Shown: positions 43,734 to 60,575 of the stretch, piece after piece | Position numbering within the stretch: the first letter of the stretch is position 1 | How the letters are laid out: every line of letters begins with the position of its first letter | From: Nocardia huaxiensis | Lineage (GTDB): Bacteria > Actinomycetota > Actinomycetes > Mycobacteriales > Mycobacteriaceae | Assembly (NCBI RefSeq): GCF_013744875.1 | Contig: NZ_CP059399.1 | Coordinates: 4,836,001-4,900,000 of the forward strand | DNA: 64,000 nucleotides | Reading direction: 5' to 3' | Notes under the pieces: generated by a model | Databases searched by the model: none | Seen by the model: the letters and a program-made list of their open reading frames with translations, nothing else | What the model was told of the DNA's origin: nothing | Position numbers and translations under genes: made by a program

Positions 43734-44774
43734 ATGAAAATTGTTGGGGCACTGAGCATCAAGGGCGCAGCGGCCTGGTTGCCGGACACGACGCAGACCG
43801 CCGACGAGGCGATCGCGGCCGGACTGCTCACCGCGGAATACGCGAAACGCATTGGAATCGAAGCGGTTACCGTTGCCGAGGACACGATGGGCGCGCCGGA
43901 TATGGCGGTGCTGGCGGGACGGCGAGCGATCGAGGACGCGAATATCGATCCCGCGCTCATCGGCCTGGTCACCCACTCCTGGCTGTTCTATCAGGGGCAC
44001 GATCTCTGGTCGCCCGCGCACTATGTCGCGGATGGCGTCGGAGCATCGTCGGCGACCGCGTTCGGGATTCATCAGATGTCGAACGGCGGACCGACCGCGG
44101 TCCAGCTCGGCGCCATCAACCTGATGGCCGACCCCGATGCGCACTACACCCTGGCCACCAGCGGTGACCGCTTCTGCCTGCCGGCGATCAATCGGTGGGG
44201 AGTCGACAGCGATTGCGCGCTCGGTGACGGAGGCGGAGCCCTGGTGCTGGGGCGCAGCGACGGTGAGACCGACAGATTGCGACTGCTGTCGGTGGGCACC
44301 GCCACCGCACCGGAATTCGAGGGTCTGTGCCGCGGTGACGACGTCTGGTCGCCGCATCCGCTGTGGCATCGCATGCCGATCGACGGAACACGGCTGAAGA
44401 CGGCGTTCTGCGCATCGATCGATGTCGAGCAATTCGTGCTCGCGGTCCGCAAGAAGCTCGTGGAATCGGTGCAGCAGGCGCTCGATCACGCGGGCATCGA
44501 GAACGGCGATCCGCGCATTCGAATCGCCGTGGTGCCGCGCATCGGACGGGGACTGCTGGAACGAGCCTTCCAGCCGGCACTGCGGGACACGGTGCGGGCC
44601 GAGATCGTGCATCTCGGCGGCAGGACCGGGCACCTGGGCGCCGGTGATCTCTTCGCGAACATCACCGACATCATCGAGCTGAACCTGCTCGAACCCGGTG
44701 AGATCGCGATCATCGCCAGCAGCGGCGGAAGTTGTTCGTGGTCATGCGTCGTGGTCCAGCAGCCCGCCGGCTGA
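43734..44774 (+). CDS. KAS III-like protein with Ser in place of the active-site Cys
   Basis: The 346-residue protein has the ketoacyl-ACP synthase III fold (ATSGDRFCLP, GDGGGALVLG, VGTATAPEF). The usual catalytic cysteine of the DxxQxCNGG region is a serine here (Ser116, in HQMSNGG), and the HQAN-like histidine is an arginine (VVPRIGRGL); a GHLGAGD motif near residue 300 is retained. It is therefore not a normal condensing enzyme. Known relatives with Ser in place of Cys (DpsC) or with acyltransferase activity (CerJ) suggest transfer of an acyl group to an O or N nucleophile. It heads the second cluster, behind the ATGCYACAGCAT sites. Confidence 0.75.
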   Translation: MKIVGALSIKGAAAWLPDTTQTADEAIAAGLLTAEYAKRIGIEAVTVAEDTMGAPDMAVLAGRRAIEDANIDPALIGLVTHSWLFYQGHDLWSPAHYVADGVGASSATAFGIHQMSNGGPTAVQLGAINLMADPDAHYTLATSGDRFCLPAINRWGVDSDCALGDGGGALVLGRSDGETDRLRLLSVGTATAPEFEGLCRGDDVWSPHPLWHRMPIDGTRLKTAFCASIDVEQFVLAVRKKLVESVQQALDHAGIENGDPRIRIAVVPRIGRGLLERAFQPALRDTVRAEIVHLGGRTGHLGAGDLFANITDIIELNLLEPGEIAIIASSGGSCSWSCVVVQQPAG

Positions 44775-45985
44775 CGCTCGGGCTGCTCGCGATCGCACTG
44801 CTGGGATTCACCCTTCGATCCGTATTCGGAAGTGCCGCGGCGGTACTTCCCGAAATAATGCGCGACTACCGGCTCGGCACCGTGGCGGCAGCGCTGCTGA
44901 CCACGGGACCGGTCCTGTGTTTCGGACTGTTCGGCGCACTGACGCTCCGCCTGGTCCGCCACCGGCCGGTGCCCGCCGTGCTGGCCGGTTGTCTGCTGGT
45001 CGTCGCCGCGGGCACCGCGTTGCGCGGGATACCGGCGTGGGAAGCGCTGGTGTTCGGGACATTGCTCGCCGGGGCGGGCATCGCCATGGCGAATGTCCTG
45101 GGGCCGGTGGTGATTCGGATGCTCTTCCCGCATCGGCTCGGGGTCGTGACGGGTGTGCTGACCGCACTGGTGAGCGCCAGTGCCGGGATCGCCTCCGGCG
45201 TCACGGTTCCGCTCGATCGCCACGTCCTGCACAGCTGGCGAATGACTTTGCTGGCGTGGGCCGGGCCGGCGGTGATCGCAGCCGCCGCACTGGCCGCGGT
45301 GGCCGTACTGCACTCCCGAATCCATGGCGGCGGCGGGACACCCGGAAGTGAGAGAGCGTCATGGGATACCGAGCTACGGAGATCGCCGACCGCGTGGGCG
45401 ATCACCGGTTTCATGGGAATTCAATCCCTGCTGGCGTATTCGATCATCTCCTGGCTGCCGACGCTGTACCGCGAGCGCGGGATCGCGGCGGAGCAGGCGG
45501 GGCTGGTCTCGACCGCGGTGAGCGTTGCCGGCATCGGCACGGCGCTGGTCGTACCGGCGCTGGCCACGCGCCTGCGAGCGCAGAGCGGGGCGGCTCTCGC
45601 GATGGTGGCGCTGTCGGTCATCGGCTTGACCGGAGTCCTGGTCGGCGGCGCGCACGGCGCGCTGGTGTGGGCCGTGCTGCTCGGGCTGGGGCAGGGCGGG
45701 CAACTGTCGCTGGCGCTGACGCTGATCAATCTGCGTGCCGCGTCGGCGGTTCGAGCGACCGGGCTCTCGGCCATGGCGCAATCCATCGGCTATCTCATCG
45801 CGGCCGCCGGGCCGGTGCTGACCGGAGCGCTGCGCGCGGCGACCGGGTCGTGGTCGGTCCCGGTGGCCGTGCTGTTGCTCCTCATGGTCCCGCTCGCGGT
45901 GTGCGGATATATCGCCGGAAAGCCCAGAGAAGGTTCGAGAACATGGAATCCATTGCGATTGTCGGCTGCGGCGCCGCGGGGGTAG
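44738..45985 (+). CDS. MFS transporter (CynX/NimT-like)
   Basis: The 415-residue protein has about 12 membrane helices, with FGLFGALTLRLVRHRPVP in the first loop and MANVLGPVVIRMLFP in the fourth helix region, as in CynX/NimT-type carriers. Start choice is open: GTG at 44738 has GGAAG at six bases and overlaps the KAS III-like gene by 37 bases, while ATG at 44744 lacks a spaced site. A 43-base overlap with the FAD enzyme gene follows. Likely exporter or importer for a cluster intermediate. Confidence 0.8.
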   Translation: MVMRRGPAARRLTLGLLAIALLGFTLRSVFGSAAAVLPEIMRDYRLGTVAAALLTTGPVLCFGLFGALTLRLVRHRPVPAVLAGCLLVVAAGTALRGIPAWEALVFGTLLAGAGIAMANVLGPVVIRMLFPHRLGVVTGVLTALVSASAGIASGVTVPLDRHVLHSWRMTLLAWAGPAVIAAAALAAVAVLHSRIHGGGGTPGSERASWDTELRRSPTAWAITGFMGIQSLLAYSIISWLPTLYRERGIAAEQAGLVSTAVSVAGIGTALVVPALATRLRAQSGAALAMVALSVIGLTGVLVGGAHGALVWAVLLGLGQGGQLSLALTLINLRAASAVRATGLSAMAQSIGYLIAAAGPVLTGALRAATGSWSVPVAVLLLLMVPLAVCGYIAGKPREGSRTWNPLRLSAAAPRG

Positions 45986-47343
45986 CGCTGCTGGCGAATA
46001 TGTCCCGCCTCGGGTGGGGCAATACGGGCCGGATACTGCTCATCGATCCGCGGCTGCCGGGGTCGGGCATCGCCTTCGATCACGACGAGGAATACCTGCT
46101 GTGCAATACCAGCGTCGGTGTCAACAGCATCTTTCCGGACGACCCGGACCACCATTTGCGTTGGCTGCGTTCGGATCTGGTGCACGCGCCGCGATGGGGA
46201 ACGGACCGGGCGGCGGTCACCGCGGATTCCTATGTTCCGCGCGGGTTGTTTCTCGCCTACCTGTCCGCGCAGTTTCGCCGCGCGCTGGATGACTGTGCGG
46301 CGCGGGGGATTCTGGTCGATCACCTGCCCGACAGCGCCCTGCGGATCACGCGCGAGGGTGGTCGCGTGGTCGTCGCCACCGATGCGGGAGACCGGTTTCC
46401 GGTCGATCGCGCGGTGGTGTGCACCGGATTGCGAACCTCCGACCAGACCACACGGCGCTGCCTGGCTTCGGCGGGAATGATGTGGCCGGCCTATCAGACG
46501 TCGCGGAACCTCGAACGGCTCGGCAAGGCGAGCCGGATCGCCGTGCTCGGCATGGGCCAGAGCGCCATCGACTCGGCACGCCTGGTGCGAGAACACAATT
46601 CCGACGGCGAGATCGTCATGCTGTCCCGCTCGGCGCGATTCCCGGCGGTGCGCTCGGAAATGGTCGAACGGCCCAGCGAGAGCCTCACCGCCGCAGCGGT
46701 TCTGGAACCCTCGGCCCGGGATCGGCCGGGCAGCGTGCAACGGTGGCGGCGACTGCTCCGTGCGGAACTGTACCGCCAGGACGGCGCGGCGCCACTGTTC
46801 CCGGCCAGGCAGACCGATCCGATCCGGCAACTGGCCGTGGATCTCGAGCATTCCCGCTCGGGTAGTCGCGCATGGCAGCGGATCGACCGTCATGCGGTCA
46901 CCGTAGCCAACTCGGTGTGGTCCGCGGTGCCGCAGCCGCAGCGAGAGCCGTTGCGGCGCTGGTACATCCAGCATGTCCGCCGGTATGTCTCGGCGGTGCC
47001 GGAGACCGTCGCGCAGGAACTGCTGGCCGCCGCCGCACAGGGGGAGCTGCGCTGTGCGCGCACGCTGGGCGAGCCGGAATTCGGGGCACGCGGTGTATCG
47101 ATCGACTCCGACGTCGGCGCGATCGTCGCCGATGTGGCGATCGACGCGACCGGACTGACCGCGGTCGATCGCATATCCCGCACGCTGACACCCGCCGCGG
47201 TCCGGCCCGGGGACGAGTCCGCGATCCACTACCTGGGACCGGCGAGCGGAGACGCCCTCGCGATACCCAACTACTTCAATGCCGCCGCGCGGCAAGCAGT
47301 CGCGCTCGCCTCATCACTGACCGCGCAGGTCACAAGGAACTGA
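45943..47343 (+). CDS. FAD/NAD(P)-binding oxidoreductase (NAD_binding_9-like)
   Basis: This 466-residue flavoprotein has a first Rossmann motif GCGAAGVALL at the N-terminus and a second GMGQSAIDSA in the middle. The early GSGIAF segment places it with the HI0933/NAD_binding_9 group. Members of that group and relatives of N-hydroxylases oxidise amines or reduce enoyl substrates, but no substrate motif is evident. The ATG has AGAGAAGG upstream and overlaps the MFS gene by 43 bases, so it is co-translated. Probably adds a redox step in the second cluster. Confidence 0.75.
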   Translation: MESIAIVGCGAAGVALLANMSRLGWGNTGRILLIDPRLPGSGIAFDHDEEYLLCNTSVGVNSIFPDDPDHHLRWLRSDLVHAPRWGTDRAAVTADSYVPRGLFLAYLSAQFRRALDDCAARGILVDHLPDSALRITREGGRVVVATDAGDRFPVDRAVVCTGLRTSDQTTRRCLASAGMMWPAYQTSRNLERLGKASRIAVLGMGQSAIDSARLVREHNSDGEIVMLSRSARFPAVRSEMVERPSESLTAAAVLEPSARDRPGSVQRWRRLLRAELYRQDGAAPLFPARQTDPIRQLAVDLEHSRSGSRAWQRIDRHAVTVANSVWSAVPQPQREPLRRWYIQHVRRYVSAVPETVAQELLAAAAQGELRCARTLGEPEFGARGVSIDSDVGAIVADVAIDATGLTAVDRISRTLTPAAVRPGDESAIHYLGPASGDALAIPNYFNAAARQAVALASSLTAQVTRN

Positions 47344-47348
47344 GTCAG

Positions 47349-48611
47349 ATGTCGCCACTGATAGCAATCGTCGACGGATACTCCACCGGCCGATACCTCG
47401 CACCGCAGATCCACCGTTTCGGCGGGTCGACCGTACACGTGCCCAGCAGCCCCGAGCCGCCCAAGATTCTCGAGCGGACCCGAGACGCGCACGGCGCGAA
47501 CAAATCCCTGCCGTACGCCGCCGCCGACTCCATGGCGGCGCACCTGCGCGAGCTCGGGGTGGAGCGGGTCATCGCCGGCGCCGAATCCGGGGTGCTCTTC
47601 GCGGACGAGCTCTGTCGGCGGCTCGGAATCGACTGGAACACAACGGAATCGAGCCGGGCGCGGCGCGACAAGTACGAGATGATCGAACAGCTGCGCCGCT
47701 GCGGGTTGCGGGTGGTCGGGCAGGTGCGTTCCGCGGATGCCGAGGAGATCCACCGCTGGGCGCAGGCACAGCGGCAGTGGCCGATCGTGATCAAACCGGT
47801 CATGTCGACCTCGTCCGAGGACGTGTTCTTCTGCCGCGATATCGCCCAGATTCGCGAGGCGACGGACACGATTGTCGGCAAACGGAACTTCCTGGATGTG
47901 CTCAATGTCGATGTGCTCGCCCAGACCTATCTGGACGGGCCGATCTATGTCGTCAACAGTGTCAGCCACGGTGGCACGCACACCACCAGCGATGTCTGGC
48001 AGTTCGACTTCGAACGGACGCCGGGCAAGGGCATTCGCATGCTCCAGCACACCCTGCTGTCGCGCTCGTTCGAGAAATTCGACGAACTCGTCGCGTACAA
48101 CAATGCCGCGCTGACCGCGCTCGGAATCCACAACGGCCCTTCGCACACCGAGCTGAAACTGACCGAGCACGGGCCCAGCATGATCGAGACCGGAGCCCGC
48201 CTCATGGGCGCCACCATCGAGGACGAGCCGTTCAAACGGTCACTGCCGTACACGCAGGTGGAACTGACCGCCATGGCGCTGTGCGCGCCGGAGGAATTCG
48301 CGAAACTGTCGGGCAGTGTGCAGCAACCGCGCACCGGCCTGGCCATCGTGTGGGTGCATTTCGACACCGAGGGCCGAATCACCGGCGACGCCGGGCTGTC
48401 TCAGCTCGCCGGCATCTCCTCCCTCGCCGGCTGCTACGGGCTGCCGGCGATCGGCGATCAGGTCGGCCGCTCGCAGGACACCACCGGCCGCGGCGGATTC
48501 ATCTACCTGCAGTCGGACAACGAGCTCGATCTGCATCGCGACAGCCGGCGGGTGTGCCGGCTGGTGCGCGAGCAATCGCTGTTCGATCTCGACACCCGAA
48601 AGGCGAACTGA
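47349..48611 (+). CDS. ATP-grasp amino acid ligase
   Basis: The 420-residue protein has an N-terminal Rossmann-like domain (IAIVDGYSTGRYLAP) and an ATP-grasp domain with WPIVIKPVMSTSSEDV (lysine loop) and HTELKLTEHGPSMIETGAR (metal-binding end). It resembles BacD/carnosine synthase-type ligases and is only distantly like the one at 34134. AAGGA sits in the end of the previous gene. Its TGA shares a base with the ATG of the epimerase gene. It is the second ATP-grasp in the window directly joined to a dipeptide epimerase. Confidence 0.84.
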   Translation: MSPLIAIVDGYSTGRYLAPQIHRFGGSTVHVPSSPEPPKILERTRDAHGANKSLPYAAADSMAAHLRELGVERVIAGAESGVLFADELCRRLGIDWNTTESSRARRDKYEMIEQLRRCGLRVVGQVRSADAEEIHRWAQAQRQWPIVIKPVMSTSSEDVFFCRDIAQIREATDTIVGKRNFLDVLNVDVLAQTYLDGPIYVVNSVSHGGTHTTSDVWQFDFERTPGKGIRMLQHTLLSRSFEKFDELVAYNNAALTALGIHNGPSHTELKLTEHGPSMIETGARLMGATIEDEPFKRSLPYTQVELTAMALCAPEEFAKLSGSVQQPRTGLAIVWVHFDTEGRITGDAGLSQLAGISSLAGCYGLPAIGDQVGRSQDTTGRGGFIYLQSDNELDLHRDSRRVCRLVREQSLFDLDTRKAN

Positions 48612-49609
48612 TGTTGCGCGCCACCACGCTGTTCATGTCCGCCGACGTGGACACCGTTCCCCTGGCCAGGACCTACCGGTACGCCCGCGCGGTGGACCGC
48701 ACCTGCACGCTCGCGCGGGCGTATCTGGACGACGGCCGGCACCGCGGCCGCGGCGAGGGGTCGCCGTTCGAGAGCTTCTTCGTCAGCGACTCCTCGTCCA
48801 CCACGCGAGAGCTCTTGCGCGCCAAGGACTTCGTCAATGCCGGCGGATCGGTCGACACGGCCATCTTCCGGATGAACGACAAGCCGGCCCGCAATGCTCT
48901 CGAGGCCGCCTGGCTCGACTTGCGCGCCGAGCGCGAGCAGATCACCGTCGCCGAGCTGCTCGGGATCCCCGCACCGCCCGCGCTGACCGTCATGACCACC
49001 GTCGCGATGGGCGATCTCGACACTGTCGCAGCGGATTTGGCGCAGACCCGGGATCATCCGCTGCTCAAACTCAAACTCGGGGCCGACGACGACGCGGACC
49101 GTCTGGAACTGGTGCGGGCGCATCGCCCCGACGCGCGCCTGACGGTGGATGTCAATGGCGGTTGGACGGCAGCGCGATTCGCCGAACTGCTCCCGGCACT
49201 GGTGGCCGCCGAGGTCGAAATGGTCGAGCAGCCACTGGCCGCGGCGCAGGAGCATCTGCTGCCGTCGATCCAGTCGCCGATCCCGGTCGTGGCCGACGAA
49301 TCCTTTTCCGACGGTTCGGATTTCGAACGGGTGCGCCGCTACTACGACGGGGTGAACATCAAGCTGGACAAGTGCGGGGGCCTCACCGCCGCGCTGTCGT
49401 GCATCGAGGTCGCCAAGGATCTCGGGCTGCGGGTCATGGTGGGGTGCCTGCCCGCGTCGTCGCTGTCGACCGCGGTCGGGATGCATGCCGCGCAGTTCGC
49501 CGAATGGATCGATCTCGACAACCACCTGTGGATGGACGAGGACGTGCAGCCGGCCATCGGCTACCGCAACGGCACCCTGGCGCCGCCCACACCGGAACTG
49601 TGGGGCTGA
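48611..49609 (+). CDS. dipeptide epimerase-like enolase superfamily enzyme
   Basis: The 332-residue protein has the same catalytic plan as the enzyme at 37305: Lys153/Lys155 (LKLKLG), Asp180 (DVNG), Glu206 (EQPL), Asp228-Glu229 (ADES), Lys250 (NIKLDKCGG) and the DxD pair Asp300/Asp302 (WIDLDNH). It should invert a stereocentre in a dipeptide. The ATG shares one base with the TGA of the ATP-grasp gene (TGATG), so ligation and epimerisation are tightly linked in expression. Confidence 0.85.
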   Translation: MLRATTLFMSADVDTVPLARTYRYARAVDRTCTLARAYLDDGRHRGRGEGSPFESFFVSDSSSTTRELLRAKDFVNAGGSVDTAIFRMNDKPARNALEAAWLDLRAEREQITVAELLGIPAPPALTVMTTVAMGDLDTVAADLAQTRDHPLLKLKLGADDDADRLELVRAHRPDARLTVDVNGGWTAARFAELLPALVAAEVEMVEQPLAAAQEHLLPSIQSPIPVVADESFSDGSDFERVRRYYDGVNIKLDKCGGLTAALSCIEVAKDLGLRVMVGCLPASSLSTAVGMHAAQFAEWIDLDNHLWMDEDVQPAIGYRNGTLAPPTPELWG

Positions 49610-49615
49610 GCGGCC

Positions 49616-50650
49616 GTGAAAAAATCTGTCGCACAACCTCATACGACCGTGAGACCGGTCCTGGTCGATGCGCACAACGATCTGCTGATGCTCGTCGTCA
49701 AACGCCCGCGCGAGCGCTGGGGCAGCTACTTCCGGGAAAACTGGCTGCCGCAACTGCGCCGCGGCGGAGTCACCGTCCAGGTGCTGTCGGTCTATGTCGA
49801 CCACAAGCTCTACGCCGAGTCCGCACTGCGCGAAACGCTGCGCATGATCGAAGCGGCGCATGTGATCGCCGAGCAGAACTCCGATCAGGTCCGGCTGTGC
49901 ACCACGCGCGCGGAGGTCGACGCGGCGCAGCACAGCGGTCGTATCGCGCTGTTGCTCGCCATCGAGGGGTGCGGTCCGCTGGCTCCCGACCTGGCCCTGC
50001 TGGGACAGGTCCATCGCCTCGGCGTCCGGATGGTCTCGCTGGTTCACATGGGACGCAACGCTTTCGCCGACGCCAGCGACGAGCCCGCCTCGAACGCGGG
50101 GCTGAGCGCGCTGGGCGTGGAGGCCCTGCGGGAGATCGAAGCGCTGGGCATGCTCTTCGACATCTCCCACCTCAACGAGCGCGGCGTGGACGATGTGCTC
50201 GAGCTGTCGACGCAACCGGTCATCGCCAGCCATTCGGCCGCGCACGCGCTGCGCCCGCATCACCGCAATCTCACCGATGCGCAATTGCGCGCGGTGTCGG
50301 CCGCGGGAGGCGTGGTGTGCGTCAACTACATGGCTTCTTTCGTCGCGATGCGGAACGCCACCGTCGCCGACCTCGCCGACCAGGTCGACCACGTGACCGC
50401 GATCGCCGGAATCGACCATGTCGGAATAGGCCCGGATTTCGTCGCCGAGGTGTTCGCCGAAATCGCACCCGCCACCGTCGGTCCGGGATTCGACGATTTC
50501 GACCCGATCGAAACCATTGCCGGGCTCGAGGGGCCCGCCGGGCTGCCGCTGCTGGAAGCCGAACTGCGGCGGCGCGGCTGGGCCGAGGAATCGATCGGCA
50601 AATTCAACGGAGCGAATGTGCTCCGCCTGATCGCTCAGGTATGTGGCTAG
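49616..50650 (+). CDS. membrane dipeptidase family (M19) zinc peptidase
   Basis: The 344-residue protein fits the renal-dipeptidase family: DAHND (His and Asp metal ligands) near the N-terminus, AIEGC in the middle, FDISHLN, IASHSAAHALRPHHRN and VGIGPDF are in the usual order. Such enzymes cleave L,L- or L,D-dipeptides. No signal peptide is visible, so it acts in the cytoplasm. Its position right after the ATP-grasp and epimerase genes suggests it trims or recycles the dipeptide intermediate, or protects the cell. GTG start six bases after the epimerase stop. Confidence 0.84.
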   Translation: MKKSVAQPHTTVRPVLVDAHNDLLMLVVKRPRERWGSYFRENWLPQLRRGGVTVQVLSVYVDHKLYAESALRETLRMIEAAHVIAEQNSDQVRLCTTRAEVDAAQHSGRIALLLAIEGCGPLAPDLALLGQVHRLGVRMVSLVHMGRNAFADASDEPASNAGLSALGVEALREIEALGMLFDISHLNERGVDDVLELSTQPVIASHSAAHALRPHHRNLTDAQLRAVSAAGGVVCVNYMASFVAMRNATVADLADQVDHVTAIAGIDHVGIGPDFVAEVFAEIAPATVGPGFDDFDPIETIAGLEGPAGLPLLEAELRRRGWAEESIGKFNGANVLRLIAQVCG

Positions 50651-50696
50651 CCACTCGTACCGGAGACCGAATGACAAGTGAGAGTGAAGGATCGGA

Positions 50697-52121
50697 ATGT
50701 CCACAATCGATACGCAACGGTCGGCGGAATCGCCGACCGCGCCGAGTCGCTGGCTGCTGCCCATCATCTTGGGCGGCACCATGCTCAATATTCTCGATAC
50801 CTTCGTCGTCAATGTGGCGCTGCCGACGCTGAGTTCGACCCTGCACGCCGGTACCGCCGCGCTGGAATTGGTGATCGCCGGGTATATCGTCGCGTTCGCG
50901 TGCCTGCTGGTCATCGGCGGTCGCCTCGGTGACATCTTCGGGCGTCGCCGGGTATTCATCATCGGCATGGCCGGTTTCGTCGTGGCCTCCACGGTGTGTG
51001 GCGTGGCGACCTCGGTGGAGGTGCTGATCGCGGCGCGGGTCGCACAGGGCGCGGCCGGAGCGCTGATGGTGCCGCAGACCCTGTCCATGATCCAGGTGCT
51101 GTATCACGGGGAATCACGACAGAAGGTGCTCGGCCTGTTCGGCATGGCCAATGGCATTTCCGCGGCGGTCGGCCAGATACTGGGTGGGCTGCTGATTTCC
51201 GCGGATATCTTCGGGCTGTCGTGGCGATTCGCCTTCCTGATCAATATTCCGTTCGGCATCGCCGGCGTGCTGGCGGCCCGGAAGGTTCTTCCCGAGACGC
51301 GCGCGCCGCAGGCGACGACGATCGACGGTGCCGGCGCTGCGCTGCTGGGGGGCGCAATGGTGCTGCTGTTGATCCCGCTGACCGTTGGGCGCGAACAGGA
51401 TTGGCCGGCCTGGTGCTGGGTGCTGCTGGCCGCGTCGGTGGCGGTGATCGGGCTGTTCATCGTGGTCGAACGCCGCATCGAGGGACGGGGCGACATGCCG
51501 TTGCTGCCCATGTCGCTCATGCGGGTGAAAGGGGTGAACCGCGGGCTGCTGGTGTGTTTCGCGATCTTCGCGGCCTCCGGCGCGCTGCTGCTCACGTTGA
51601 CCGTGGCGTTGCAGTACGGCCTGCACTACAGCCCGGTGAAGGCCGGATTGACGCTCGGCCCGTACACGGTGGCGCTGCTGGTCGGCGCGCTGGTCTCGCG
51701 GCATCTGGTGGCGAAGTTCGGGCGGACGGCCCTGTTCGCGGGCGGTGCTCTCGTGACCGCCGCATGCCTGGTGATGGCGGTGCAGATGAACACCGGCTTC
51801 GAATCGCTGACGCCGCTGAGCATCGCGCCGGTGCAGGCCGTCATCGGATTCGGCCAGGCGCTGTTGATGATTCCGCTGCTGGGCATCGTGCTGGCCGAGG
51901 TGCCCGTCGCGGCGACCGGCGCCGCCAGTGGCGCGTGGTCCACGACCAAGGAGGTCGCGGTGGCGTTCGGTGTGGCCGGCGTGGGGGCGCTGTTCTTCAC
52001 CGTGGCCGCGGATCACGGCTTCGGCCCGGCCACGGCGGTGGCCGCGATCGCCGAGGCGGTGCTGGCCGCGATTGCCGCGGTCGCGGTGCTGACGCTGCCG
52101 GTGCCTGCCGCCGCTGCCTGA
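50697..52121 (+). CDS. MFS transporter, DHA2 (14-helix) family
   Basis: The 474-residue protein has about 14 hydrophobic helices with NILDTFVVNVALP in helix 1, the loop motif GGRLGDIFGRRRVF, and AQGAAGALMVPQTL in helix 4, all typical of drug:H+ antiporters. GAAGGA lies before the ATG. It precedes the PKS genes on the same strand and likely exports the polyketide or gives self-resistance. Confidence 0.88.
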   Translation: MSTIDTQRSAESPTAPSRWLLPIILGGTMLNILDTFVVNVALPTLSSTLHAGTAALELVIAGYIVAFACLLVIGGRLGDIFGRRRVFIIGMAGFVVASTVCGVATSVEVLIAARVAQGAAGALMVPQTLSMIQVLYHGESRQKVLGLFGMANGISAAVGQILGGLLISADIFGLSWRFAFLINIPFGIAGVLAARKVLPETRAPQATTIDGAGAALLGGAMVLLLIPLTVGREQDWPAWCWVLLAASVAVIGLFIVVERRIEGRGDMPLLPMSLMRVKGVNRGLLVCFAIFAASGALLLTLTVALQYGLHYSPVKAGLTLGPYTVALLVGALVSRHLVAKFGRTALFAGGALVTAACLVMAVQMNTGFESLTPLSIAPVQAVIGFGQALLMIPLLGIVLAEVPVAATGAASGAWSTTKEVAVAFGVAGVGALFFTVAADHGFGPATAVAAIAEAVLAAIAAVAVLTLPVPAAAA

Positions 52122-52129
52122 TTCGTTTA

Positions 52130-52164
52130 CCGCTACTGCCGCGAAAGCGGTGCGGCAGTAGCGG
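52130..52164. promoter_or_regulatory. 13-bp hairpin between transporter and PKS genes
   Basis: CCGCTACTGCCGC and its perfect complement flank a nine-base loop in the gap between the MFS gene and the PKS gene. Lacking a U-run, it could be an attenuator, a terminator of the upstream run, or an operator. Confidence 0.5.
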
Positions 52165-52214
52165 GGCGTACCTCGAATTCAATTGGTTCACTGGAAATTA
52201 GGGGATGATCCCTG

Positions 52215-60567
<8,353 letters not shown>

Positions 60568-60575
<8 letters not shown>

